Below, one piece after another: positions 45,110-55,961 of a stretch of 64,000 bases of DNA. A program made the translations under genes and the position numbers. Every line of letters starts with the position of its first letter. The stretch's first letter is position 1. Origin of the DNA: Cryptomeria japonica (taxonomy: Eukaryota > Streptophyta > Pinopsida > Cupressales > Cupressaceae); NCBI RefSeq assembly GCF_030272615.1, contig NC_081407.1, positions 147,871,744-147,935,743 on the forward strand, in the 5' to 3' direction. The notes under the pieces are model-generated. The model was not told the origin of the DNA, did no database searches, and saw nothing but the letters and a program-made list of their open reading frames with translations.

Positions 45110-46318
45110 TTGAGGAAGATCTTGACATGGATAAAGATGGAGAATCTGATGAAGCAACTTGAAGGAGCTCTTTCAGACTATGATGCAGAGAAATTGAAAA
45201 ATATCAAACTAGAAGATGATTTAAGGGCAGCTCAGGATATCATTCAGGCACTTCAAGAAAATCTTACTGTTGCAAGAAATAAGAGAAGAGAACTTTGTGA
45301 AAAATTTCAAAATGAGAATGATGAAAAGGAATCACTTAATGATACGATAAGCAAGTTGAAACAAGAGAACATGACAACAAAGAATGAGATGTAGGATATG
45401 ACTATGAGATTTTGCAAAGAGATTAAGGATAGGAAGAAGAATGAAGAAGAATTGACCAGAAGACTAAGTGATGCAGCAAATGAGAACACAAGACTTAGCT
45501 ATGAAAATGACATGTTGAAGACAGATCTGATGCATACTCAGAATGACTCAAATGAACTGATGAGACAAAAAGAAGTCTTGGAAAGAGAACTAGAAACTGC
45601 AAATCAACATAAAGAAAAATTCAAGAAAAGATCAGAGGAACTTGGCACCTTGCTAAAGAATCAAAAACCTAAAGGTGACACTTCTGGAATTGGCTTTGAA
45701 GTTGGTGAAAGCTCTGGTACTGCAAATACTCAGGATCATAGCAAACCGGTAAGACAACCTAATGCTTATAAATTCAGTGGAAAATGCTTTAACTATAATA
45801 AGTATGGTCATAGAGCAAATGAATGTAGATCTCGAAATTATCAGAATATCAACACACCCACTAGTGAATGCTCTAAATGCAACAAAGTTGGTCACAACTC
45901 TAAAAATTGTAGAATGAATGTGAGATGTTATGTTTGTGGAAGATTTGGACATTTATCTAATCAATGCAGAACACAAACCGGCATAGGTTATGGGAAAGCT
46001 ATTCAGAAGAATAATGTAACTCATTATGCATGTAACAAGATTGGGCATATTGCAAAATTCTATAGAAGTAAAGGAACATCGGTAGACAACAAAAGTTCTA
46101 GCTTGAAAGGTAAAGAAAAAGTTGAAGAGGTTAAGCAAGAATTCTCAAAACAATGGATTAGAAAAGCTGATCTAAATATTGGGAATACTCCTCCATCGGT
46201 AGAACAAATCAATGCTTCATCGGTAGGACAGAGTGATGCTTCACCGGTAGGACAGAGTGATGCTTCACTGGTAGGACAGAGTAGTGCTCCACCGGGAGGA
46301 AGCTCTTCATCTAATTGA
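45110..46318 (+). pseudogene. N1 ORF1, coiled coil with four zinc-knuckle positions
   Basis: One frame of 403 codons, broken only by TAG at 45392-45394 where N3 has a Gln codon. The start could be 45110 or the Met at 45149 (MKQLEGALSDYDAEKL). Residues about 15-185 are a charged coiled coil (NLTVARNKRRELCEKF, RKKNEEELTRRLSDAANEN). Then TSGIGFEVGESSG, then knuckles CFNYNKYGHRANEC (second Cys lost), CSKCNKVGHNSKNC, CYVCGRFGHLSNQC, and HYACNKIGHIAKFY (first and last Cys lost; intact in N3). The tail has 8-residue repeats GQSDASPV. The last knuckle and linker resemble K7 gag (CYNCQEFGCIAKFCKN). No capsid domain. Confidence 0.85.
46214..46297 (+). repeat. 24-bp coding minisatellite at the end of N1 ORF1
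   Basis: GCTTCATCGGTAGGACAGAG-type units start at 46214, 46238 and 46262 with a partial fourth at 46286, encoding ASxVGQSD. N2 has about two units at the same place (62585-62640), so the number varies between copies. Confidence 0.8.
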
Positions 46319-46621
46319 AGAAAGTTTCATTGAGGGTTTGGCAATCTAATGACACATGTGCTATTATTCCCTTGATTAGAGATAAGAAGTTGAAAATTAA
46401 TTTTTACCAATAGACAATGTTAAGAGAATACTTAACCAACATGCATTTAATGTGGTAGATGGAAAAAAGACACTATAAAATTAAGGTTTTGGCTCCATTC
46501 CATTTCACCAAGATTTCAAACCTACGAAGAGCAAGAAGATTCTGAGCTAAGGCATTTCGAGCAAGAGGCAAGAACACTCCAAGCATTCATCCATCCTAAA
46601 AGCAGTAAAAGGTATTTTATC
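46319..46621 (+). other. N1 spacer between ORF1 and ORF2
   Basis: 303 bases without a credible frame. It contains a TATA-like CACTATAAAATTAAGG at 46469. The same spacer is present in N2 (62349-62564), where the equivalent reads TTTTATAGTGTC in plus orientation. This could be a second promoter or splice region for ORF2, but the sequence alone does not show it. Confidence 0.5.
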
Positions 46622-49600
46622 ATGGCATCCACCTCTGCAATTGAATATATAGCAAACCCTACTATTGTCAAAGTAATAAAAAGACCTAGGCCCATATTTC
46701 AGTTAGTTCCCGAGGTAGCAAAGAAAGATGATACCTTAGGTGCTTTTTCTCAAATTCCCAAGGGAGTTGTTTATGCTGAAGACCCCAGAATGTATATCCA
46801 CTGCAACATTGAGGAACTAGGAGATGAAGAGATTAAAACCATGTTTAAAACTGTGATATGTGATAAAGTCAGCAATGTAAAAGATGAACACAAGATCATT
46901 GAAACCCTAGGATTTACAAAGATCCTTAGCATTCCTGAATTCCCCAAGGATGTGATTAGGATAGTCTTAAGTAGGGTACATGGTGAATTTTTTTAGTTAG
47001 ATGCAGTCCACAAAATCACTAATGAAGCTGTGAAAGTTGTCATAGGGTTACCGACCACCAGTAAAAGGCTAGATAAAACTAAGAAGGTATCCAATGACCT
47101 AGTTACAAACCTAACTGGTGCAACATTTGACAAAAGGTCCCTAAGATTTAATGATGTAAAAGACATTAATGTGAGATTTATCAGCATGATATTAGGGTAT
47201 AAAGCTACTCATGCAAATAGACTCAATTTAGTTTCAAGTTTATGCATTAAGAGTGCTTATGATATGGTCACAGATAATGCAAAGATTGATATATGTGAGT
47301 GGTTAAAGGATGAGTTAATTGACAACCTTGGAAAGATTAAGAAGGACAAGAAAGGAACTTCGAGGTTTGGAAATCTGTTAGTATGTCTAATGCTACATAT
47401 AACCAAACAAGTTCCTGGTATAGGCTACAAAGAACTTGGATATGATATACCGGTAGGTAAACAGTTAACAGAACTATTCAATAACATGGGAGAAAATAAG
47501 GAAAATAATATTCATGACTTCTTTCAAGCATTAAAAGGCAAAATGAAGAAAAGAATCAGGTTATCACAAAAGATTGTTGACAAATACAAAGATGAAATAT
47601 GCTTTGTAATCAAGAAGGATGAAATTTGGATGGAAGCAGTCATCCCTAGGACAGTTTGGGTAACCGAGATGGGCTATGAAACAGATGATCATATAATTGA
47701 AACATATGCTAAAGCACTTATAGAAGCCCCTAGAGAACCTAAGGAAGAAATATTTGGTAGTGCAGAAACTATTGAAAGCCAAATACAATCAAAGAAAAGA
47801 GTGAAAAAGGTTGAGGCAGTTGTAAGAAGAGGTTCTAGACAAGCAAAGGCCATCAAAGAAGATGTGTCGAAGAAAACTGGTATAACAGAGGATGAGTTAG
47901 CAGTTCCACAACCTGAAACTCACCTATCACCGGTAGGTACTTCTTCCGGGAGTGGCATGCCTACAACTTTCAAAAGAGTTTTAAGGAAAAGAGATCCCTC
48001 ACCAGCAACCACACCCTCACCCAGGAGAACAAGACAAAAACAACAAGCAGTGAGATCTCTGGTAAGAAAGGCTACACCAAAGAAGAAGAAACTGACACCC
48101 AAAAAGAAGAAGAGGACAAACAAAGACTTGGCCCCTCTTGATATACTACTGAATGAAATTACAGAGGAAGGTAAATTGAAAAATATAGAGAAAATATATG
48201 ACACTTTAACAGCTGATGAAAAAGAACAAGTTGAAAATAGTGTTATATTGCATATGGATATGTATAAGAAGTTTTTGATGGAAGTAGTAAATGAAATTCC
48301 AAATGAACTATTTAAGAGACTGGAAGCAAGAAGACAAGTAGTAATAGAACTGGACAAGAAAATAAAGATTGAAAAGCTACTTGTTGTTTATCTAGTAAAT
48401 TCACCCAAAGAAATTGATGACCTAATTTCTCAAGCCAGCAGGTTAGTATTTTCTACTACACACCAGCACATTGCTTTAATGGTTGGAAGAGTTAATGAGG
48501 TGACTAAGGAAATAGAAAATGGATGGGATATATTCCTAGTTGAAAAAGAAAAACAAGAAGAATACAGGAACCCCAAACCCATAAAATTTTATCAGAAAGA
48601 TAGAGACAAGGGTAAAGGTAAAGTTGGTGGACCACCTAGTATCAAGGCTAGAGACAACTTACCCCCACCTACTTTGATTACTCCACCAGTAAAAACAATA
48701 GCTACAAAAGATCAACTGATAGCTAAGAGTATGGATGTAGAGGATGGTAATCCTAATCCTGAAGTCTTATATACTATGGATGTTGATACTCAAAAGATCA
48801 ACATAGTGGTAGACAAAGATACAATTGATAAGACTGACATGGCTAGTGAGCCTCCGATAGCTGAGCAAACTAAAAACATACAGGAGAAACTAGCAAAAGG
48901 AAAAGAGAAAAAGGTAGAGACTCAGACTGAGACAATGCAACAAACAAAGCAAAAGGCTCTGGAACAGGAACAACAACAACAACAGGAACATAAGGAAATA
49001 GTGCCACCGACAACTGGAGAAATAGAAAACCATTGCTTAACGAAATACAGACACAAATAGACCTACCAAAGGTCTGGGTTACTTCCACTGACGGTACTCA
49101 AAATGTTGGTTCATCATCAGCCTACAAATAAACTAATGTGACTGAGGTACTATTAGATTCAATCAAAAAGATAACAGACTACAGCTCACAAGCTTACAAG
49201 GCAATTGATGATACCATACCAATTTTGAAGGTAATTGCTCCTAGCTGTAATATAGACAATAAAGATTCTTTAGGACAACTTGATACACTATGTAAATATA
49301 TCATAGAAAAAATTGAGAAAATAAAGGAAGAGTCATTCAGGGATAAATTAGAAATTGAAAAACAGAAATTCTTTGATGAGCAAATAAAGAAGTGTAACAG
49401 AGATTTTGGCACACTTCTACCAGAATTGTGTAATTTATTGAAAGAATACAAAACTTTGTACAAAGAGACCTGTAAGACAAACTTTTTGATTGTAGATATA
49501 GACAAAAAGATGAGCAAGGTATAGGATGAGATCAATAAAGTTGCAGAAAATTTTGTTAACTCACTTGATACACTATCAGTTTTTGAGGAGAAGATAAACA

Positions 49601-49898
49601 AATTTTGAAGAAGATTTACTTAAATTGGAAAGAGAGAGAGAGAGAAATAATAGTGAATAAGGCAAAATATTTGAGATTAAAACCAAGTCCAAGATTGGAC
49701 TATCTAGAATCACTACGGAAGGAAGTATCTGAAGCACTAATACAGGGACAAAAAACACTGGCAGAGCATTTGCAACATCTCACTGGTACAGTGAAGAGAA
49801 CAGAGATAGAAATAAAGGATAGCAAGAAGTTTATGGACAATATAAACTTGATTTTTGGAGATCTCTTTCAAATTGTAACCACCCAATTACAAGGTTGA
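46622..49898 (+). pseudogene. N1 ORF2, large uncharacterised protein
   Basis: Start ATG 46622 (MASTSAIEYIANPTIVKVI). One frame to 49060 with a single TAG (46994-46996, a Trp codon in N2), then a 1-base loss near 49028, a TAG at 49522 (CAG in N2) and a 1-base gain near 49598; the end is at 49898. Parts: N-terminal domain (1-125); central conserved block (about 140-360) with MILGYKATHANRLN, DICEWLKDELIDNLGK, SRFGNLLVCLMLH and DKYKDEICFVIKKDEIW; Lys/Arg-rich linker (about 450-500; TPKKKKLTPKKKKRTNK); second helical domain (about 503-640); GKGKVGGP motif; variable acidic region; C-terminal coiled coil (about 840-1070). No signal peptide, clear membrane segment or enzyme motif. Unrecognised; env-like origin is possible but unsupported. 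Confidence 0.8.
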
Positions 49899-49932
49899 AA
49901 CTACAAACTCTATTGACATCTTGACAACCTTT

Positions 49933-50099
49933 GTCATTGATGCCAAAGGGGGAGTAGTGGGATGAGAAAATTCAATATCACAGGAATCATATGCTCAGGG
50001 GGAGCACACACATTTTTGGTAACATTTTTGGACTTCACATTTTTGGATACATTTTTGAAATTTCTCATGAGTGTTTCCATCAATGCTAAAGGGGGAGAT
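49933..50099 (+). promoter_or_regulatory. N1 duplicated polypurine blocks
   Basis: GTCATTGATGCCAAAGGGGGAG at 49933-49954 and CATCAATGCTAAAGGGGGAGAT at 50078-50099. The second abuts the 3' LTR and is the terminal tract. The first is followed by AGTGGG, not by an LTR. Confidence 0.8.
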
Positions 50100-50895
50100 T
50101 GTTGGCATATGCACACTCCAATGAGACATTGTATGTGATTGAAGGTTTTCTCATTGATGGCAACCTTACAATCCTTTGGCGCTGACAAAGGCATTATACC
50201 GGCATCAGTAGATCACACTCTACATCGACACTTAGGACTTCAGCACCGGCACAAAGAAAAGAAGTATATCGGCACAGAGGCCGATAGGATTTTGTTATAT
50301 TATATTTTGTTTATTATTGTAAAAACTTTGTAAGCCGACTTGGAAAATTGTAAAATGACTCTTATATATAAAAGAGATCATTGTAGACATTTGTAATATG
50401 TAAGGAAGCAAAGAAAAGGAAAAATATCAGGCAAACCTATTATGCGAAATATAGGCTAAGGGTTTATGTAAGAAGCAAAGCAGCAACTGGTATTAGATCA
50501 TGCATTATAGATGCCATTGTAAAGAAGTACAAGACATTGGATTTGTATAATCCTCATTGTAAGTCAGTGAGACTTCCCATTGAGCAGTTAGCTCTAGGCA
50601 GTTGGCCTTCCTGCATGTATAGGCCCCTATTGTAAGTAATATTCTCTTATTGGCCAGTGAGTGAATATTGTGGGTCACAAATCCCACCAAGGTTTTTCCC
50701 ACACCGGGTTTCCTCATTAAAACCTTGTGTTATGGTGTTCTTTTCATGTGGATGTTCTTAATTCTGTTCATTGCATTATTTCTTGCATACCGGTACACTA
50801 TTATAATATGTTCTGCATATTTTAATTTAAGAAATTCTACTCACCGTCAAATACTGATTCACCCCCCCCTCTCAGTATCTGTGGGATTCCTAACA
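50100..50895 (+). repeat. N1 3' LTR
   Basis: 796 bp, same ends as the 5' LTR with scattered substitutions and a shorter C-tract (CACCCCCCCCTCTCAG near 50861). Followed by CTTTA. Confidence 0.95.
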
Positions 50896-51766
50896 CTTTA
50901 TGCATATCCTCGTCAACTTTTACATGCACACTCTCAATGACTCTTCTTAGACTTTTGTTGTCGTATTTGTAGGCCTTGCTATTAGATGAGTAACCATGCA
51001 AGATTCTTTCATCGCTCCTGGACTCAAAACTGCCTAGACCATCCATATCTCTTTTGATAAAACACTTCCTTCCAAATACTTTGAAGTATTTGACTAATGG
51101 CTTTCAGTCATACCACAACTCATAAGGTGCCATTTTGTTGTTTGTTCTTAATTGAACCCGGTTCAAAGTATATGTAGCAGTATGAATAGATTCCTTCCAA
51201 TATGTGTCTGGTAGACTAGCCTCATTTAACATGGTTCTGGCCATCTCTTTGACTATCTTGTTCTTCCTTTCTACTACACCATTTTGTTGTGGTGTCTTAG
51301 GGGCAGAGTATTGCCTTCTAATTCCATGTTTTTCACAATAATCTTCAAATTCATTTGATGTGATCTCTCCACCCCGATCTGATTTCAGACATTTTAGCTT
51401 GCACCCACTTTCCTTCTCCACCATCTTCCTAAAGATCTTGAATATGTCAAATGCTTGTGACTTATCTTGAAGGAAAGTGACCCATGTCATTCTTGAATAA
51501 TCATCAATAAAGAGCATAAAATATCTTTCATCGAGAAGAGCTCTTGTCCTAGTTGGGCCACACATATCTGTATGCATGATTTCAAGTGGTCTAGAGGTGT
51601 TGTGCTCTTTTGTCCTAAAGCTTACCTTAGTTTGCTTTCCTTTCACACATTCATCGCAAAATGTTCTTGCCAGTTTGATGATGGGTGGAATATTCCTCAC
51701 ACGCCCCTTTCTTCTTACTGCAACTAAGTTATGAAAGTTTAAGTGGCCTAATCTTCGGTGTGACAA
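50896..51766 (-). pseudogene. K7 integrase
   Basis: Minus frame 51766-51104 is open for 220 codons: SHRRLGHLNFHNL, CDECVKGKQTKV, IMHTDMCGPTR, LFIDDYSRMTWVTFL, CLKSDRGGEITS, GVVERKNKIVKEMARTM. The three catalytic acidic residues are kept. The C-terminal part (51046-50896) has ERILHGYSSNSKAYKYDNK, and the frame continues beyond N1 at 44259. Confidence 0.9.
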
Positions 51767-51782
51767 TCAGCTTTCATCAACC

Positions 51783-52170
51783 TCATATCATGCATTGGGA
51801 CTCATAGCATTTCTTTAATTTGTTAAAATTGTCATCCGTTCTCTTTCCTTCGACCACAACCTGACTGGTACTGTCTTTCTTTATCTGGTAATTGGTTGAG
51901 TCAAAGGTGAGTTTGTAACCTTTTTCACACATCTGACTCACACTTAGCAGATTTTGCTTTAGGCCTTCCACATAATATACATCGTGTGCCTTCAATTTTC
52001 CATCAATATTTAGAGTTCATTTTCCCTTTATTTTGATGGATGAGTTGTCTCTAAATCTTACTGAACCACCATTCTAGTCTTCAAATTTGATAAATTTATT
52101 TTTATCACCAGTCATATGGTTGGAACAACCACTATCTACAACCCATAGATTTTTCTTTTCAGCATGTAAA
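51783..52170 (-). pseudogene. K7 protease
   Basis: NLWVVDSGCSNHMTGDKNKF near 52140 keeps the Asp-Ser-Gly triad. It is followed by GGSVRFRDNSSIKIKGK and YYVEGLKQNLLSVSQMCEKG. Two TAG/TGA codons interrupt it between 52075 and 52015. Confidence 0.8.
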
Positions 52171-52199
52171 GCAGTTTGCACTATCAAACTTGATTTTGC

Positions 52200-54380
52200 C
52201 TTGTCCTTTTCTTTCTCAACCCATACCGGTTTGGTTTCCTTCTTCTTTTCAGCTACTATTTTTTTTGCTTTGGTTCAACTACTGGTTCTTGATCAGGATT
52301 TGTCTTCTTCTTCCCGATCTTCCTATTTTTACAAAACTTTGCTATACATCCAAACTCTTGACAATTATAGCATTTCACATTTTCATTTAAAGATGAATCC
52401 TTAAAATTATTGCAGGGCATCGGTTTATTCTTCCTAGATTTAAAACTCCTGTGACCATATTCATTGCATCGATAATAGACAACATTCATATCCCAGAGTG
52501 CATTAAAAGGATTTCTACTTTCATAATTCATAGGGGGATTATTAGTTAATCTACAGTTAGTTATTCTATGCCCAAATTTATTACATCAATAACAGTAACC
52601 ATGAAAGTTTGAAACATAGTGGTTAGTTTGCCTTGGTCTTGCAAAGGACTGCCTCATCGAGGGTCTTCCCTTTATGTTGTTGACTCTAGTGAATCCTTCA
52701 TGGTCAACTCTTGCATTTTTCCTTGGATATGTATGTTGGCACAATGAGTGTGGCCTCTGGTTCATTGTTTGTGTATACAGGTTTGTGTGGCTATTTCAAA
52801 GAGCATCTGCATATGTCTTTTTATTGGTATCCTTGCTTATAGTGAATTTCTTCTTCTCTTCACCTTTATTTGAAGAGGTGAACTATATCTCCTTACCAAA
52901 TGTGTCTTTTCTATTTGAACTTTGACCTTCTTCAAAGCATAAGCCACTAGTATCTTAGGATTTCTTATGTTTGCTCAACATTTTGTCTAAGGCTTTGGTG
53001 CTGCCTTCAGATTTGATTCTTACTTTTATTTCTTCCTTACTTTTTTCAAGCTCCTTTCTGAGCTTCACTATTTATGCTTCTAGATCTTGATTCTCCTTTT
53101 CCTTCTTCATTAGATCAAAGGATGTAACTTCACATATCCTCTTGGCTTCTTCTAACTGCAATTTCAAGTTAGATATAACTTGATTGGACTCATCCAAGGA
53201 TTTCTTCAAGAGGCCTTGTTCATCTACTGCAACAAGCTTTAATTTCTTCAGTTGTCTTCTTGTTTTACTTAGTTCCTCAAGAGAACTTATAAGCTCACCT
53301 TCTAGATCCACTTCAGCTTCAATATCTTCTTCTTCATCATCCTCACCAACTGGTTCATCAAGTGCCATAAAGAGATTTAACTTTTCTGGCATTCTCATGA
53401 TAGTCATCTTTTGATACACTTTCTTCATCTGTGGCATCATCCTCAATAGTATAGAGGTTGTTTTTCTTCTGGTAGCCTCTTCTTCCTTGTCAGTAGACAT
53501 TTCTTTCTTTATCTTTGCTAGTAGATTTGCTAAAACCTCTTGACTCATCTCCAACGGTTTCATTATAAGGACATTTTGCAGGAAAGTGTCCAATTTTACC
53601 ACAATTGAAACATTTGAGTGGTATCTTTCCTTTATACTTACCGAATCCTCTTTTGAGCTTTCTTACAAATTTTTCTACCTCTGTATCAGAGTCTTCACAG
53701 GATAATTTATGAGCAGCTATTTCTTTACCCTTTTGGGTGGAGTTGAACGATGCCTCTTTTCTTAAGGATGCATCACCGATTTTTCTCATCTCATAGGTTG
53801 CTAGTGAGACAAACAGTTCATCCATTGTAAAGATATTCAGATCCTTGGCTTCTTCTATGGAAAAAACCTTTGTATCATACTTAGGTGTAAGGGACCTATT
53901 CTTGACAAGGATCTCATTTGCAATTTCCTCCCCAAGTCCTTTGATGGTATTCACAGTCTCATCAAATCTGTGAAGATAGTCTGCAATCTTTTCATCATCC
54001 TTCATCTTGATTCCTTCAATTTTTCCCCTTAGTGCTTGCAACTTGGCCTTTTTGAATTTTGCATCTCCTTCAAATAACCTCTGCATTTTATCCCAAGTCT
54101 CCTTGGCAAATGCATAGTGCATGACCTTGACAAACTCATTATCAGATAGCCTTCTCAAGATAGCATGTTTGGCCTTTGCATTATTCTCATACTCCTTCTT
54201 GGAATTAGGATCAGTAGGAGGAACACTAGGGATAGCATACCCATTCTTGAGAAACATCCACACATCAAAACCAAGGGAGGAAATATAGGTCTCCATTCTT
54301 CTACTCAAAAAAGCATAGTTGGATCCATCAAACATGGGGGCTTTTGAGGAAGAAGACTCATTTCTTGCCATTGTGTTCAA
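52200..54380 (-). pseudogene. K7 gag with capsid, coiled coil and multiple zinc knuckles
   Basis: ATG 54378-54380. UBN2-type capsid (FDGSNYAFLSRRMETYISSL; ETWDKMQRLFEGDAKFKKAK), then a perfect knuckle CFNCGKIGHFPAKC near 53600. After a frameshift near 53550 comes an acidic region and coiled coil (SLEELSKTRRQLKKLKL; SNQVISNLKLQLEEAKRI), the motif SGLCFEEGQSS near 52930, then further knuckles near 52590-52320 (CNKFGHRITNC, YRCNEYGHRSF, CYNCQEFGCIAKFC, each partly decayed). This extended gag is what the N-family ORF1 resembles from the coiled coil onward. Stops near 53069 and others. Confidence 0.8.
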
Positions 54381-54422
54381 AGTCTAGAATCTACCCAAGG
54401 TTTATAAACAACTGAGAACCTA

Positions 54423-54435
54423 GGCTCTGATACCA
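54423..54435 (-). promoter_or_regulatory. K7 primer-binding site
   Basis: The minus strand reads TGGTATCAGAGCC, two bases inside the LTR; perfect. Confidence 0.95.
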
Positions 54436-54437
54436 AT

Positions 54438-55961
54438 TGTTGATCACAAAGTAACACTGAGAGGGGGGTGAATCAGTGGTTCCTAAAATCTTCTAACTTT
54501 TAAAGCAACTTCAGAATACTGTTTGTTATCTTAAGCACAAAACAATCAAACCACTAAGGCAAATGAGGAAACCAAAGTAGATGGTCATACAAATGCAAAT
54601 CACAACACTAGTTGTACGACAAAAACCCAATATGGAAAAAACCATGGTGATAAATGTTGTTGGAGACTAGTGCTCCAATCCAGCCTCACAAGTGAAACAC
54701 TAAAGTACAAAGATTTAGGGCACCAACCCAAGGAGCATCAACCCCTGCACCAAGCTCCAACTTGGTGATGTATATTGAAATACAATTTAAATACAGTTAT
54801 AGCTTCTTGTTGCAAATGAATTATGCAACTCTTGATCAAATAGGTCTCTACCGATTAACAGTCTTGTCTTTTTACTGGATCTCACACTACCTGTTAACAA
54901 ATAGCTCTCTCTGATTCTTTACCTCTCTTCTCTATCTCTTAGCCTCACAACACACTATGTCACACTTGGATGCCTTGTTGATCAATCACATCTTACTGGT
55001 TAACTCAATTGTTAGACTTCCTACAATTATACCAATACTCTATCACTGTCGGTTAAACCCTCTTACTGTTTTTCTTGTTAACTCACTCTGCAACTTTCTT
55101 AGAATAAATTCCATGTGAGATGATCCTTCTCTAAACTCAAGCTCTCTTCCCTCTACATCCTTTCCTTAGGCCTTCTCCTTTTCTTTTTTGAACTCATATA
55201 TTTATCATCATGGATTCCTTCCAAGAACGCATTCAAACATTGTTGTGTTAGGTTTTCCTTCTCCAACTCGATCCGAATATGATTTGTTTTGATTTGCTTT
55301 TCTAGGGACAAGATCTTCATGACATCGATCAATCACCAACAAATCTTTGCATCCCAATGTGTGTTTTCTAAATCTAAAGGTCTTCACCATGCTATTCTTC
55401 TTTTCTCTATCATTCACCATTAACGGCTTTTTTGTTTCCTTCACCAAATAGGTACAAAGATCAAATCTTCTTGAAGGATCAGTTCAGTCCCTTTGCCATC
55501 TTTCCTTCCTCGAGCCGCAATCCTCTGGCATCCTCTGTAACTTACGGGTTCCTCATTAAAGCCGACCTGCTTGTAGATTTGTTACATCAATGCACACTCC
55601 ACCGACTTATGCAATACCTCCACCTGCCATCCAACTATCATGCTCATCGACGTCCACCTCTACTTTTATTCCTGTGTTGGTTTGACACTCTTTGTCAACC
55701 AAGGTGAAGGTAGACTACTAGTTTATTTTATCTTACTGGTATGACCATCAAACATCCTCTGTATCCTAGGTTTGTGCCTTACCGGTAAGGTTGCTAATCG
55801 ATGGATGACACACTTCATGTGTACTGACAATATTCCTTTTGTCTGCTCACTCTCATGTGTATTGCCATCATATGCCATGCTCTTCTTATACTGGTCACCA
55901 CTTCTTACTTACCGGTGACCTTGCTAAACCAGTTGACATCAATGATAACTTAATGCCAATA
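54438..55961 (-). repeat. K7 5' LTR
   Basis: About 1,524 bp from TGTTGATCACAAAG to TTAATGCCAATA (CA changed to TA at the outer end). It has the CACTGAGAGGGGGGTGAATC tract near 54455, the AACCCAATATGGAAAAAACC module near 54625, and a minus-strand TATA-like ATAAATATATGAG near 55194-55206. The outer border is inferred from the usual GCCAACA end and from the length of the K4 LTR. The small open frames inside (55208-55707) are not convincing genes. Confidence 0.7.

Larger units (their letters stand above)
44265..50895 (+). mobile_element. N1: complete pol-less LTR retrotransposon with two ORFs
   Basis: 6,631 bp. LTRs 44265-45065 (801 bp) and 50100-50895 (796 bp), both TGTTGGCATATGC to GATTCCTAACA. 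Primer site 45068-45079, polypurine tract 50088-50099, perfect target duplication CTTTA (44260-44264 and 50896-50900) inside K7 pol. The internal 5.0 kb holds ORF1 (coiled coil, zinc knuckles) and ORF2 (unknown, about 1,070 residues). None of the copia pol motifs seen elsewhere in the window (DSG protease, HHCC/DDE integrase, VDD RT, RNase H DNS) occurs in any frame I could check. Mobilised in trans is the natural inference. Confidence 0.95.
43897..55961 (-). mobile_element. K7: copia element with extended gag, split by N1, truncated in RT
   Basis: 5' LTR 54438-55961, primer site 54423-54435, gag, protease and integrase 54380-50896, then N1, then the linker and first part of RT at 44264-43897. 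The frame rejoins across N1 (VDEDMHK then GGQP) once one CTTTA is removed. It is cut at 43896/43897 in RT (NIIGTK) by the fusion with K6. Its gag has a coiled coil and several knuckles after the usual capsid and first knuckle. Confidence 0.85.

Noticed and set aside
55208-55707. Two overlapping 80-90-codon frames in the K7 LTR
   Set aside because: They lie within the LTR, on opposite strands, with no domain and no match to other copies.
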